Shown: positions 34,011-43,641, counted from the stretch's first letter. The stretch is 64,000 nucleotides of DNA from DAIPKP01 sp964545875 (GCA_964545875.1 CAZJHH010000004.1:124001-188000), one strand, 5' to 3'. Translations and numbers: made by a program. Notes: generated by a model not told the origin, from the letters alone.

Positions 34011-34313
34011 TTAAGAAACCAACTCCAGCGTATTGGCAAGCACGTACATGGCACCGCTTCCCACGGAGGAACGAATTTCTCCCACAAGGCGGATGAGAGA
34101 TCCTTCCTGCTGTTCCTGGATCCAGTCCTTGAGTTCCTGGTCGAAAGCCCGGACCACGATGTAATCGCACCGCGAATTGCCTCGAACATCTACACTGTCC
34201 TGGCGGAGAGAGAAGCGGTAGTACCGCCCTCCCCGGTTCTCATCGTGCTGCTTTCCCTTGACGAAATGAAGGGCCCCCACGAGCTCCACGCTGTTCACAT
34301 GTTCCGTCGCCAT
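34011..34313 (-). CDS. Small SSB-like OB-fold protein
   Basis: This 100-residue protein resembles the core of single-stranded DNA-binding proteins: an opening strand VNSVELVGALHFVKG, then RYYRFSLRQDS, DYIVVRAFDQELKDWI and GSLIRLVGEIRSS, in the order of SSB strands. The acidic C-terminal tail of housekeeping SSB is absent and it is much shorter. It may be an accessory ssDNA- or RNA-binding protein. ATG at 34313 has AAAGGGG about ten bases away; the frame is open for 15 codons upstream. Confidence 0.55.
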   Translation of the reverse strand: MATEHVNSVELVGALHFVKGKQHDENRGGRYYRFSLRQDSVDVRGNSRCDYIVVRAFDQELKDWIQEQQEGSLIRLVGEIRSSVGSGAMYVLANTLELVS

Positions 34314-34454
34314 GTATGCAATCCCCTTTCTCCATATCGTACATAAGGCACTCTCCACGCCCTCTTTTTGAGCCCTTCCGGGCTCCGCTCCTCTGCACCA
34401 TTCACTTGAACGGAATCGGAACCTTGTCTCGGCGAAAGATCTCGGGCTCTCGAA

Positions 34455-35726
34455 CTACCAGGCAAGGATGCCCATCCAGCCGAGGGTTCCTTCTTCTCCC
34501 AGGGAGATCAGGTTGGGAAGGTCTTCCTGGGGTACCCTGAAGCGATTCTGCTCTCTCTGTTGCTTCAATGTGTCGCGATTTCGCTGCAATCCCTCTCCCA
34601 GGGATTCCCCCTCCCGAAGGGCAATCTGGTACCACATGGCACCGGTCCACACAAAAAGATATTTCGGGGTCTCCCCTTTCCAGAACACCAAGAGTTCTTC
34701 TCCCGCCCAGTGGGCAAAGCGGTTCGATTCCCAAGGGGCTTGAAGCACGAAGGCATAGTCTTTCCGGAAATTTTCGGTGAGTCTGTCCTGCTGGAAAATT
34801 CCGGCGTTCTCTTTGAGGGAGGATTCTCCAAATTCCCGGGGATGTCGGGATTCGCCCCCCCCAAGACCCAGCTCGCGATAACGAAGGAGTTGCATGTCCT
34901 CTTCTCCCAGGGATGCGCACCGTAAGGCCTGAAGAAGCTCCCCCGCCCCCCGGCTTTCGAGTTTCCGAGCATCCCGGGCACGGAAATCCGCCTCTCTTCG
35001 GCGCCCCTGCTGAAGCGAAAGAGAATCCTCCCGGGAGACGGCGAACTCCATGAGATAGAGCAAGCCTTCCCGGCGGAGATCCATGGCTCGGGCGTAGTCT
35101 TCCCGGGCGGCAAGAAGGTGCCCCCGGATTTCCGGAGAAAGCTCCCGGGGAATCGGATGATTTCGAAGTTTCCCCGAGGCATTCAAAAGCTCGTTTCGGA
35201 GCTCCGAAAGCCGGGATTCGAGATCTCCGGGGTTCATGGACCGGTAGAGAAAGGAGTCGAAAGCTCCAAGGGCCTCTTCCCAGAGGGTTTTCCCCGAGAG
35301 GATCTGGCGTTCCATCTCTAAAGAGAGGGCCAGGAGTTTTTCCTGTGAGGAAGAGAAGCGGTAGGGACGAAGCCAGTAGGTCTGGGGAACCCCTTCGCGC
35401 TCCCCCTGGAGAATGACGGAATATCCCGCCTCCAGCTTCCGGGAGAGATACTCCAGAACCCCCTGGGGAGAGGATTCCGCTTCCGCCAGGGGAAAGACCG
35501 CATCCCCCACCCGAAGGCCTCCCCGATCTCCCGGAGTTCCATACAACACCGAGGTCACCGGAAAAGCTCCGCGAAAATCCGGATATCCTAAAGTGATCCC
35601 CACCCGGGACTCAAGGGCCGTCGAAGCCTCCCGAGCTTCCGCCGAGTTTTGGCAAACGAGCAGAAGGCCGATCAGCATGAGGCCCGAGAGAACCGAAAAA
35701 AGAAACCTTCTGCGAAGGCTCACCAC
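34455..35726 (-). CDS. Secreted PDZ-domain protein of unknown function
   Basis: This 423-residue protein has a signal peptide (RRRFLFSVLSGLMLIGLLLV, cleavage near AEA). A PDZ-like domain occupies about 40-125 (GITLGYPDFRGAFPVTSVLY, then GDRGGLRVGDAVFPL). A helical, charged middle follows, and a C-terminal domain ends in TLGWMGILAW. The last 70 residues match the C-terminus of the gene just upstream: YLFVWTGAMWYQIALREGES against ILFVWTGKDWFHLDVRDTED. The start is GTG at 35726 (or the next codon), overlapping the upstream stop by seven bases, so translation is coupled. Function unknown; probably periplasmic. Confidence 0.65.
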   Translation of the reverse strand: MVSLRRRFLFSVLSGLMLIGLLLVCQNSAEAREASTALESRVGITLGYPDFRGAFPVTSVLYGTPGDRGGLRVGDAVFPLAEAESSPQGVLEYLSRKLEAGYSVILQGEREGVPQTYWLRPYRFSSSQEKLLALSLEMERQILSGKTLWEEALGAFDSFLYRSMNPGDLESRLSELRNELLNASGKLRNHPIPRELSPEIRGHLLAAREDYARAMDLRREGLLYLMEFAVSREDSLSLQQGRRREADFRARDARKLESRGAGELLQALRCASLGEEDMQLLRYRELGLGGGESRHPREFGESSLKENAGIFQQDRLTENFRKDYAFVLQAPWESNRFAHWAGEELLVFWKGETPKYLFVWTGAMWYQIALREGESLGEGLQRNRDTLKQQREQNRFRVPQEDLPNLISLGEEGTLGWMGILAW

Positions 35727-36490
35727 GGTACCACCCCCATCCAGGCATACCCCCAGGAGATGGCGGTTCCCGCGAGAAGCGCCGTGTCCCAGTCGCTCCA
35801 CATGAAGGTGTTGCGATTCGCGAGACGCACCAGAGTATACCGCCCTCTCCTCAGCGTACTTCCAAGATCTTCGGTATCCCGAACGTCCAGGTGAAACCAA
35901 TCTTTGCCGGTCCAGACGAAAAGGATCGAGGGATTCGTACCTTTCCAGGCCACGGGAAGGGCGAGAGAGGAGAGAACTCCCATGCGGTCCACCACATCCC
36001 GGCGGGCGGCGATGTCGAGGAACATGGAATCCCCGGCCCAGGAAGGAACATTCCGGGGAGAGGCCGCCTCGGCGGGGATACCACCCATGGCGGGAGAGAG
36101 AAAACCTTTTTCCTGAGGAAAGACATAAGGGGGTGCCAAGGGGGCCAAGCCGAGGCGGAGGGGCGAGATGGACCCTACCGCAAACCCCGTGACGTAACAG
36201 GTTTGGGGTTCCATGGAATTCGGAGCGAAACCGAAGACCCAGAGACCGTTGGGAAGTTTTGCCACGGGAAATCCTTCGAGAGAGAGATACCAGGGGGGTG
36301 AAAGAAAGGAGGGGCGATACACGTAAAAGGTAAAATCGTTAAGCAGCTTCTGATGCACAAGTTCAAAGGCGGGAATGGAGGTCGTTCCGACCGGGACATC
36401 CTGCACCGGCTTCTCCGCGGCCCTTCCTTCCGAAAGAGCTCCACTCCACGCCGCCGACACAAGAAGGCAGATGATAAGCAACCGTCGCAT
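35720..36490 (-). CDS. Secreted protein of unknown function with the same C-terminal domain
   Basis: This 256-residue protein begins with a signal peptide (MRRLLIICLLVSAAWSGAL). The mature part contains YVYRPSFLSPPWYLSLEGFP and ends with a domain shared with its downstream partner (FVWTGKDWFHLDV, RNTFMWSDWD, YAWMGVVPW). It is rich in Trp and Pro and likely periplasmic or outer-membrane associated. I do not recognise the family. AAAGGGAGTGG precedes ATG at 36490; the frame is open 47 codons further upstream. The two genes overlap and form an operon. Confidence 0.65.
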   Translation of the reverse strand: MRRLLIICLLVSAAWSGALSEGRAAEKPVQDVPVGTTSIPAFELVHQKLLNDFTFYVYRPSFLSPPWYLSLEGFPVAKLPNGLWVFGFAPNSMEPQTCYVTGFAVGSISPLRLGLAPLAPPYVFPQEKGFLSPAMGGIPAEAASPRNVPSWAGDSMFLDIAARRDVVDRMGVLSSLALPVAWKGTNPSILFVWTGKDWFHLDVRDTEDLGSTLRRGRYTLVRLANRNTFMWSDWDTALLAGTAISWGYAWMGVVPW

Positions 36491-36667
36491 AGGCACCACT
36501 CCCTTTCCGTAGATAAACATCCCCCCGAGGAACTTAGGGGCTCCCTGTATCATATCATAAGGGCACCGGGAAGGGCGCAGAATTCGTTTTTTTCTTCGAG
36601 AAAGTGAGGCTCTTTCCGAAAAAGCGGCCATCGAAACTTTTCCGCCACGGCATGCGAAAGAGCTTCC

Positions 36668-37702
36668 TTAAGAGAATAGATCCTCTCCGGAGCTTTCCGA
36701 TTCCATACGGCGAATACATTCCGCCATGCCCTTCACGGAATTGCGCAGAAAACGGCGCTCCCGTTTCGCCAGATCTTGAGGGAAGGCCTTTCCCTGCCAG
36801 AGAAGAGGATCCTCCCGCAGAAGCTCCTCCACCAGAGAATCGAGAAAAATTTCGTAGTTCCAGGAGGAATCGCAGGAGAGCATATCTTTCCAGAGAAAGC
36901 CCTCCTCCCTAAGCCGGGAGGTGGTGAAATCACGCCACAGATACATCTGTTTCCTGTGAAGATCCAGCATCTTCGAAGGTTCTCGGCTCATACCGCAATG
37001 CCCGTAACAGAGAGCGGTGCTTTTCAGGGCTTCCATAATTTTCAGGGAACTCATGTATTCCTCGAAAAAAAACTTGTGAGGCGTTCCGGGGCGCAGATAG
37101 GGAAGCCTCCGGGAATTGGTTCCGAGAGAGGCATGGTGCATTCCCGCGGCATCTCCCGTGAAAAGAAGGGATTCCCCCGGAAATCCCCGGTAGAGAAAGA
37201 CCGCATGATAGGGAGCGTGCCCCGGAGTGAGTACGGTCTTCATGGTTTCCGGAAGAGCTTCCTCGGTGGTAAAGATCTTTTCTTCCCGCACGGGACGGGG
37301 AAAACCGTATGCCTCCCCCAGAGGCCCCAGGGTTTTACGGCTGGCGTGAGTGAGCACCTCGGGACGAACGAGAAAGGTGTCGCCGCCGGGGGGAACCCAG
37401 ACGCGGGCTTCCGGAAAGATGTCTCCCAAATGCCCCACTCCCCCCGCATGATCGAGATGCACGTGGGTAAGGAGAATCCATTGAGGGTTCGGAAGACGCA
37501 GCCGGGAGAACTCCTCACCGAGCTTTTCCGCCACCGCCGCAGGGCCGGGATCCACGAGGTAGCAGTTCCCCTGGGGCTCCACCAGAACCCAGGGAGAGAG
37601 ATACCCCCGGATGCCCTCGAAGTTCATGGGAAGATCCAGGTGATAGAGGCTTTTTCCGGAGGTTTCGCAAAAAAGGACGCATTCTTCGGAATGAGGCTTC
37701 AT
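36668..37702 (-). CDS. Metallo-beta-lactamase-fold hydrolase
   Basis: This 344-residue protein carries the metal-binding motif THVHLDHAGG at about residues 79-88, a downstream TPGHAPYHAVF and LLFTGDAAG, and CYGHCG, providing the His/Asp ligands of a dinuclear metal site. The C-terminal 130 residues are helical and extend the fold. The family includes thioesterases, lactonases and glyoxalase II-like enzymes; the substrate is not evident. GGAG is 14 bases before the ATG, which is a little far. It follows the two-gene secreted operon's opposite end with its own likely promoter. Confidence 0.82.
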   Translation of the reverse strand: MKPHSEECVLFCETSGKSLYHLDLPMNFEGIRGYLSPWVLVEPQGNCYLVDPGPAAVAEKLGEEFSRLRLPNPQWILLTHVHLDHAGGVGHLGDIFPEARVWVPPGGDTFLVRPEVLTHASRKTLGPLGEAYGFPRPVREEKIFTTEEALPETMKTVLTPGHAPYHAVFLYRGFPGESLLFTGDAAGMHHASLGTNSRRLPYLRPGTPHKFFFEEYMSSLKIMEALKSTALCYGHCGMSREPSKMLDLHRKQMYLWRDFTTSRLREEGFLWKDMLSCDSSWNYEIFLDSLVEELLREDPLLWQGKAFPQDLAKRERRFLRNSVKGMAECIRRMESESSGEDLFS

Positions 37703-37752
37703 AGCGGGAAAAGGTCTCCTTTCTTCAAGAGCTTTGGCATTCCCCTGGTCCG

Positions 37753-38496
37753 TCAGGGATTTGCGGAAGCCGTACGGGGAGCCAGATGGGACTTCAAGAT
37801 CCGGCGATAACGGTGCACCTTGCTGATATAGGCCCGCACGAAGGTGCCCAGATAGCGGCTGAGGGCTTCCTCTTCGTTTTCCGTAGCCCGAAGATACCGG
37901 GAAAGGAGAAGCACCCCCGCGGCAACCCCCAGATCCGGATCATGGAGAGATTCCTCCCGGGGAATGCCGTTGGCCTTCATCAGCCGGTGATGCACGGGCC
38001 ACATGATCTGCATAACCCCCGCCGCTCCGTAAGGGCTCCGGGCCCGAGGGTTGAAGTGGCTTTCCACATGCCCCACCGCCACGGCAAAATCCAGAGAGAT
38101 GTCGTACTTTCTCGAATAGTGCACAAAAGCCGCAGCCTGCCGCCAAATCTCGGAACTCCGAAGAGCTCCGTTGTGTTTGCGGATGTATCGCACCACCAGA
38201 GCTACCCGACGCTGGTCCTCGGGCTCCATCTCGGGAATTCGGAGAAGCCCCCAGGCACGATATCGGTTCCCCCAGTCGTAAAGATCCCGCACCGAAAGAT
38301 TCTCCCGGGCAAGCTCCTCCTCCAGGAGGGCCGCCACGGGCTGAATAACTTCCGGAATTTCCACGAGAGTGGGCTTTCGACAGGAAAGCCGGGAAAAATT
38401 TTTTACCGGAAAAACTGCAAAAGAAAATATTCCCAGACCCAGGAGGATCCAGGGCATTCTTTTTTTCCAGCATGGTCGTATTCTGTATTTCCCCAT
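37753..38496 (-). CDS. Lytic transglycosylase (SLT family), membrane anchored
   Basis: A 247-residue protein with a basic N-terminus and one hydrophobic anchor (PWILLGLGIFSFAVFPV). The SLT catalytic domain covers about 115-240: catalytic Glu in AVGHVESHFNPRARSPYGAAGVMQIM-type sequence (quoted in part: VGHVESHFNP), then LHDPDLGVAAGVLLLSRYL. It cleaves peptidoglycan in the periplasm. The start at 38496 has GGGAG nine bases upstream; Met14 is an alternative. It may be read through with the MBL gene, 50 bases downstream. Confidence 0.85.
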   Translation of the reverse strand: MGKYRIRPCWKKRMPWILLGLGIFSFAVFPVKNFSRLSCRKPTLVEIPEVIQPVAALLEEELARENLSVRDLYDWGNRYRAWGLLRIPEMEPEDQRRVALVVRYIRKHNGALRSSEIWRQAAAFVHYSRKYDISLDFAVAVGHVESHFNPRARSPYGAAGVMQIMWPVHHRLMKANGIPREESLHDPDLGVAAGVLLLSRYLRATENEEEALSRYLGTFVRAYISKVHRYRRILKSHLAPRTASANP

Positions 38497-38724
38497 TCCC
38501 AGGATCTCCCGATAATAAGATTTTCGCAGCACCTGCGGAAAGGACCAGACTTTCGGATTTTGCAAGCTTCCGAAAGGAGTACCAAGGTTCCGCCGACATG
38601 GCTTATCAGTATACCCCAGCGGGAAAAAAACAGAAACAGCGAAAGAATTTTCTTCCGCCGTTTCCGAACATATCCTAAGGGAAAAACTCCGGGCTCGGAA
38701 AAAATCTTTATGCCGACCCCGCTC

Positions 38725-40491
38725 CTAGTCTCCCTTGAAATTCCCGCTCGCACCATTCTGCACAGGAAGGAGAAGCGTAAAGGACGAGCCCTCCTCCCGG
38801 GGATCGAGGGAAATACTTCCTCCATGGAGCTCCGCGGTACGTTTTACGATGGCCAGCCCCAGGCCGTAACCTCCCTTGCCCCATTCATTCCGGGTACGGC
38901 TGATTTCTCCCCGCTGGAAACGTTCGAAAATCCGTTCCCTGCGCTCCGGAGGAACTCCCACGCCGTTATCTTTCACCGAAAAGGCCCAGGCTCCTTCCCG
39001 GAGGCTCAGAGACACCCGGATAAGACCTCCCGGGTTGTCTCCGTAGCGTTCCCAGGTGTATTTCACCGCATTTTCCAGAAGGTTCGAGAGACAACGCAAA
39101 AGTCCCTCCCGCCAGCCAAAGAAAGGAGCCTCCCGGGGAAGCTCGAGATTCCATTCCAGATATTCTCCGCGAGGAAGAAGCTGGGCACTTCTCACGGCAA
39201 TCCCAAGAATTTCCGCCAAATCGATTTCTTCTCTCATCTGAGGAGGAAGGCTTTTTTCCGCCTCCAGCCGGGAAAGGAGAAGCAGATCGTCCACCAGCTC
39301 GGTCATGCGATCCTGTTGATCCAGAATACGCTGAAGGTACTCGTGATCTTCCTCGGGGGCCTTTTCGAGAAGAAGCTCCGCCGCCGCCCGGATAACCGTA
39401 AGAGGAGTCTGAAACTCGTGCCCCGCATCCGCCACGAAGGCCTTTCGGGCCTCTTCCAGACGATGCTGCTCGGTCACGTCCTGAAAGACCGCCACCGCTC
39501 CATAGGGGGCGGGAGCTCCCTGAACGAGGATGCGGCTTCCTTCGCCGTTCCTGAGGGTAACGTTCTCGCACGCCTCCTCTCCCCGAAGAGCCCGTTCCAC
39601 GCACTCCACCATACCGGAATCCCGGAGAAGCCCCTGGAAAGGATCCCCCGGGCGGGGTTCCCGCCGGAGAAGCGCCGAGAGGGGAGGATTCGCGTAACGC
39701 ACCTCTCCGTCCCGGTTCACCACCAGCACTCCCAGGGGAAGAGAGGCGAGAATGAGCTGCAGCCAGGTTCGCTCCTCCCGAAGAATCTCCTCCGCCGCAA
39801 GACGCTTATCCAGAAATTCCCGAAGTCCCCGGGCAAGGTCCGCCACCTCCTCGGTAACGCCCAACCTCCCCGGAGGAAGGGCCCAGACCTTTCCCTCCCG
39901 GGCAGACCGGGCAAGCTCCACCATGGGCCGTACCAAAATACGGGCCGCCACGATTCCTCCCGCAAGAGCCACCGCTCCTGCGGTGAGAAGAGCCCAGAAA
40001 AGGGATCGCCGCCCCGCCTCGAGCACTTCTTTCATTTGTGCCTGGGAGTAGGAGAGACGGAGCACGTGGGGTTCCCCCTGCCAGATTATTTTTTTGGCAT
40101 AATAGAGCATTTCCGTATCCAGAGATCGGCTATATCTTTCGGAAATTCCCTCTCCCGAACGAAAGGCTTCGGCAATTTCCGGACGGTTTCCATGATTGTC
40201 CAGACTCTCCGGAGGAGCTTCGGAATCTCCCAGCACCCGGCCTCGGGAGTTTACCAGAGTTACCCGGCACCCCGAAGGTTCCGCGATTCGGCGTATTTCT
40301 TCCGGAAGGTTCTCTCCGGAGAGGCCCTCGAAGAAGAGTGCCGCCGTATTCACGAGCATGGAGAGATTTTTCCGGGCCACCTGGGCCGTTCGATCCTCCA
40401 GAGCCCGGTTCTGGAAAACGAGAGCCAGCAGAACGGAAAGAAGCATGCTGGCTCCCATGAGGGCGATGATTCGTATGCGCAGGGTCTTCAC
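38725..40491 (-). CDS. phoR: Phosphate-responsive sensor kinase
   Basis: This 588-residue kinase has two transmembrane helices (MLLSVLLALVF near the start and FWALLTAGAVALAGGIVAA around 155) bounding a periplasmic domain, a HAMP-like linker, a PAS domain (about 240-340) and the kinase core. The phospho-acceptor His lies in DAGHEFQTPL, followed by N (NLLENAVKYTW), G1 (VKDNGVGVP) and G2 (GKGGYGLGLAIVK) boxes. It phosphorylates PhoB when phosphate is scarce, under PstSCAB-PhoU control. The start is GTG at 40491 in a GTGA overlap with phoB and with GGAGGGG upstream; the longer open frame is unlikely. Confidence 0.92.
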   Translation of the reverse strand: MKTLRIRIIALMGASMLLSVLLALVFQNRALEDRTAQVARKNLSMLVNTAALFFEGLSGENLPEEIRRIAEPSGCRVTLVNSRGRVLGDSEAPPESLDNHGNRPEIAEAFRSGEGISERYSRSLDTEMLYYAKKIIWQGEPHVLRLSYSQAQMKEVLEAGRRSLFWALLTAGAVALAGGIVAARILVRPMVELARSAREGKVWALPPGRLGVTEEVADLARGLREFLDKRLAAEEILREERTWLQLILASLPLGVLVVNRDGEVRYANPPLSALLRREPRPGDPFQGLLRDSGMVECVERALRGEEACENVTLRNGEGSRILVQGAPAPYGAVAVFQDVTEQHRLEEARKAFVADAGHEFQTPLTVIRAAAELLLEKAPEEDHEYLQRILDQQDRMTELVDDLLLLSRLEAEKSLPPQMREEIDLAEILGIAVRSAQLLPRGEYLEWNLELPREAPFFGWREGLLRCLSNLLENAVKYTWERYGDNPGGLIRVSLSLREGAWAFSVKDNGVGVPPERRERIFERFQRGEISRTRNEWGKGGYGLGLAIVKRTAELHGGSISLDPREEGSSFTLLLPVQNGASGNFKGD

Positions 40492-41189
40492 TTGGTTCCC
40501 CTCCATTCGAGACAGTATCCTCGTCCGCGAATCGTATGCACCAAAAGCGGATGTTCCGGATCCGCCTCGACCTTTCGGCGAAGCCGGGAAATGTGTACGT
40601 CCACCGTGCGGGAATCCCCTCCGTAATAGCCCCATACCTTATGGAGAAGTTCCTCCCGGGGCACCACCTTTCCCCGGCGCAGAACAAGCTCCTCCAGGAG
40701 ACGGTACTCGGTGGGACTCAGATCGAGAACCCCCTCCTGAAAACGGAACATTCCCGCCCCCACATCCCATTCGAGAGGCCCCTCGCAGATCTGCTGTTCC
40801 TCGGGAATTTTCCGGGCACTCCGCCGGAGAAGGGCCTTCACGCGGGCCATGAGCTCGTTCATGGAGAAGGGTTTTTTCATGTAGTCATCCGCCCCCAGCT
40901 CCAGCCCCGCCACCACGTCCCGCTCGTCCCGCCGAGCGGTGAGCATGATAATAGGGACATCCCTGGTTTTCCGGTACTGCCGTATTCTTCGGCAGATCTC
41001 CCATCCGTCCATGCCGGGAAGCATGAGATCCAGCACGATGAGATCCGGCACAAGAATCTCCGCCATATCCAGGGCGGTATCTCCGTCCCGGGCACGCTCC
41101 ACCAGATAGCCGTGGCGCCGGAGCCCTTCGGCGATAAGATCTCCTATGGTAGCCTCATCTTCCACCACGAGAATCCGTTCATCCGGCAC
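40488..41189 (-). CDS. phoB: Phosphate-regulon response regulator
   Basis: This 233-residue OmpR-family regulator has a receiver domain (phospho-Asp in DLIVLDLMLPGMDG; Thr in MLTARRD; Lys in KKPF) and a C-terminal winged helix (LSPTEYRLLEELVLRRGKVV, then TVDVHISRLRRKVE). It should bind the 11-bp-period Pho boxes ahead of pstS and pstC. GTG at 41189 has GGAGTGA, which overlaps the phoU stop, as its ribosome site. It sits between phoU and phoR in one operon. Confidence 0.93.
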   Translation of the reverse strand: MPDERILVVEDEATIGDLIAEGLRRHGYLVERARDGDTALDMAEILVPDLIVLDLMLPGMDGWEICRRIRQYRKTRDVPIIMLTARRDERDVVAGLELGADDYMKKPFSMNELMARVKALLRRSARKIPEEQQICEGPLEWDVGAGMFRFQEGVLDLSPTEYRLLEELVLRRGKVVPREELLHKVWGYYGGDSRTVDVHISRLRRKVEADPEHPLLVHTIRGRGYCLEWRGTK

Positions 41190-41195
41190 GGCGGA

Positions 41196-41909
41196 TCACT
41201 CCAAACCCTCGGCACCGGGTTTTTCCGACTTGGGGCGGCGATGCTGGGAAGCCCGTTCCACCTTTCCCGAAACCATGTAGATGATACGTTCCGCCAGGTT
41301 CGTGGCGTGATCCCCCGCCCGCTCCAGGGTGCGGGAAACCGTGATAAGCTCCGTGGCGGGACGTATCATCCGAGGATTTTCCATCATGAGCACCAGAAGC
41401 TCGCGAAAAATCTGGTGCTCCAGATCGTCCATATAATCATCCATACGGCAGACATCCCGAGCCGCCTGGGTATCCCTATCGAGAAAGGCTCCCAGAGAGG
41501 TGTCCACCATCTTCTTGAGATGTGAGGCCATGGAGGGGATGTCGATAAGAGGCTTCACCAGCCCCTCTTCGGCGAGTCGGATGGCGGATTTGGCCACGGT
41601 TACCCCGTGATCTCCGATACGTTCCAGATCCACCGCCATGAAAAGAATCGCCGAGATGGTCCGCAGATCCAGGGCCACCGGCTGATACCGGGCAATAATC
41701 TGCAGAGCCGCCCCTTCAATTTTCACCGTAAGATCGTCCAGCCGGTCGTCCCCGGCAATCACCTCCCGGGCCAGCTCGGTATCCTGTTCCTTGAGAGCCC
41801 ACACCGCCCGGCTCACCGCATCCTCCGCCAGAGTTCCCAGGCGGAGCAGGTCCGTTTCGAGAACCTTGAGCTCCTGATCGAAGGCCCGGCGGACATTTAT
41901 TCCGTTCAT
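41196..41909 (-). CDS. phoU: Phosphate transport regulator PhoU
   Basis: The 237-residue protein has two PhoU three-helix repeats, each with the metal-binding E/DxxxD motif (VDLERIGDHGVTVA and RTLERAGDHATNLAERI). It couples PstSCAB activity to PhoR and prevents phosphate toxicity. The start ATG at 41909 has GAGGGGAG upstream. The C-terminal tail after about 215 is polar and extends beyond the usual end (QHRRPKSEKPGAEGLE). Confidence 0.94.
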   Translation of the reverse strand: MNGINVRRAFDQELKVLETDLLRLGTLAEDAVSRAVWALKEQDTELAREVIAGDDRLDDLTVKIEGAALQIIARYQPVALDLRTISAILFMAVDLERIGDHGVTVAKSAIRLAEEGLVKPLIDIPSMASHLKKMVDTSLGAFLDRDTQAARDVCRMDDYMDDLEHQIFRELLVLMMENPRMIRPATELITVSRTLERAGDHATNLAERIIYMVSGKVERASQHRRPKSEKPGAEGLE

Positions 41910-41990
41910 AATTCTCCCCTCTTTTCTTTGCGTACACAGCACGACCCTGCAGAATTTCGCCGTAAATCTCCGGCACTCTTGCTCTCGATT

Positions 41991-42752
41991 CTAACCGAAA
42001 CGGCCGGTGATATAATCTTCGGTTTTCTGGTTTTTGGGAGACGTGAAAACACCCCGGGTCTCTCCGAATTCCACCAGCTCCCCCAGAAGAAAGAAGGCGG
42101 TATCGTCGGAAATCCGTGCGGCCTGCTGCATATTGTGGGTCACGATAATTACAGTATAGTCTTTCTTTAATTCACGAACAAGTTCCTCTATTCGTGCAGT
42201 AGCGAGAGGATCCAGAGCCGATGTGGGCTCGTCCATGAGAAGCACCTCCGGAGCCACCGCAATGGCCCGGGCGATGCAGAGACGCTGCTGCTGTCCTCCC
42301 GAAAGGGAGAGCGCGGGAGAATGCAGCTTATCCGCCACCTCGTCCCACAGGGCGGCTCCCTTGAGGCTTTTTTCAACAATCTCCCGAAGGGCATCCCGGT
42401 TCTTTATGCCATGGAGTTTCGGCCCATAGACAAGATTGTCCCAGACGGAAGCGGGAAAGGGATTGGGGCGCTGAAAAACCATGCCGATTCTGCGGCGCAG
42501 TCCTATACAGTCCGTTCCTTCACCGTAGACATTTTCTCCATCCAGGAGAACCTCGCCCTCGATACGACAGGAAGGAATAAAATCGTTCATCCGGTTGAGA
42601 CAGCGTAAAAGAGTGCTCTTGCCGCATCCCGAAGGGCCTATATAGGCGGTGACAGCCTTGGGGCGCATATCGAGAGATACGTTGTACAAAGCCTGGGAAG
42701 TGCCGTAATACAGATCCAGATCCACCACGGATAATTTCGAAGGGCTCTTCAA
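41991..42752 (-). CDS. pstB: Phosphate ABC transporter ATPase
   Basis: This 253-residue ABC ATPase has Walker A GPSGCGKST at 39-47, Q-loop VFQRPNPFP (the PstB-specific form), signature LSGGQQQR and Walker B VLLMDEPTSALD, with the switch His in VTHNMQQA. It drives the PstC-PstA channel. The start is TTG at 42752, preceded by AAAGGAGG. It ends 81 bases before phoU. Confidence 0.96.
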   Translation of the reverse strand: MKSPSKLSVVDLDLYYGTSQALYNVSLDMRPKAVTAYIGPSGCGKSTLLRCLNRMNDFIPSCRIEGEVLLDGENVYGEGTDCIGLRRRIGMVFQRPNPFPASVWDNLVYGPKLHGIKNRDALREIVEKSLKGAALWDEVADKLHSPALSLSGGQQQRLCIARAIAVAPEVLLMDEPTSALDPLATARIEELVRELKKDYTVIIVTHNMQQAARISDDTAFFLLGELVEFGETRGVFTSPKNQKTEDYITGRFG

Positions 42753-42780
42753 GGGTTTCCTCCTTTAACCTTTCCGGACT

Positions 42781-43641
42781 TTACGATGAGCGGCGCCCCA
42801 TGCGCAGCCGGGCTCTCCAGAAAATTCCCGTAAGGGTAATTCCCAGGACCAGGATGAGCAACACCAGGGCGGCTCCGTATTGAATGGGCCGGGTCTGTTC
42901 GATGTTCACCCCCGCCGTGGCGAGAACGAGAATGTGATAGGGGAGAGCCATAACCTCGGAGAAAAGGCTTTTCGCCGCATGAGGAATAAAAAAAGCCGCT
43001 CCGGTAAAGATAATGGGGGCAGTCTCCCCCGCCACGCGCCCCACGCTGAGAATTGCCCCGGTGAGAATGGAGGGAAACGCCGCAGGAAGCACCACCTTGT
43101 AAATGGTCTGCCACCGGGTGGCCCCCAGGGCATAGGAGGCATGGCGATAGTCCGGAGGTACCGACTGGAGAGCCGCCTCCGAAGCTCCCACGATTACCGG
43201 AAGAGCCAGGCACCCCAAAGTAAGCCCCGCCGAAAGGAGGGACGATCCGAACCGGAGAAAGATACAGAAGAAAGAGAGTCCGAAAAGACCGAATACCACC
43301 GAAGGAACTCCCGCAAGGCTCCGGATGGCGAGGCGTAGAAACCGCGTAAAAAAACCTTCCCGGGAGTACTCCACCAGGTAGACCGCCGTGGCCACCCCGA
43401 TGGGAAAGGAAAAGAACATGGAGACTCCGATAAGCTGAAAGGTTCCGAGAAGAGGGGTAAACACTCCGCCTCGGGTCATGGAATCCCGGGGGGGCTGAGA
43501 GAGAAATTCCCAGCTCAGCACTCCCGCTCCCTTGACCACGAGAAATCCGAGGATACTTCCCAGCAGAAGAACGATACTCCCCATAACTCCCCAGAGAAGC
43601 CACGTCATCATACGATCCCAGTTCTTTCTGCGGGACATCAT
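42781..43641 (-). CDS. pstA: Phosphate ABC transporter permease PstA
   Basis: A 286-residue inner-membrane permease with six transmembrane helices and the ATPase-contacting EAA-like loop (YALGATRWQTIYKVVLPAA). GVFTPLLGTFQLIG and GETAPIIFTGAAFF are PstA signatures. Its ATG overlaps the pstC stop as TGATG, so the two permease halves are made in equal amounts. Confidence 0.95.
   Translation of the reverse strand: MMSRRKNWDRMMTWLLWGVMGSIVLLLGSILGFLVVKGAGVLSWEFLSQPPRDSMTRGGVFTPLLGTFQLIGVSMFFSFPIGVATAVYLVEYSREGFFTRFLRLAIRSLAGVPSVVFGLFGLSFFCIFLRFGSSLLSAGLTLGCLALPVIVGASEAALQSVPPDYRHASYALGATRWQTIYKVVLPAAFPSILTGAILSVGRVAGETAPIIFTGAAFFIPHAAKSLFSEVMALPYHILVLATAGVNIEQTRPIQYGAALVLLILVLGITLTGIFWRARLRMGRRSS

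Noticed and set aside
34715..34735. GGTTCGATTCC resembling a tRNA T-arm
   Set aside because: It is within the coding sequence of the PDZ protein, and no acceptor or anticodon stem can be built around it.
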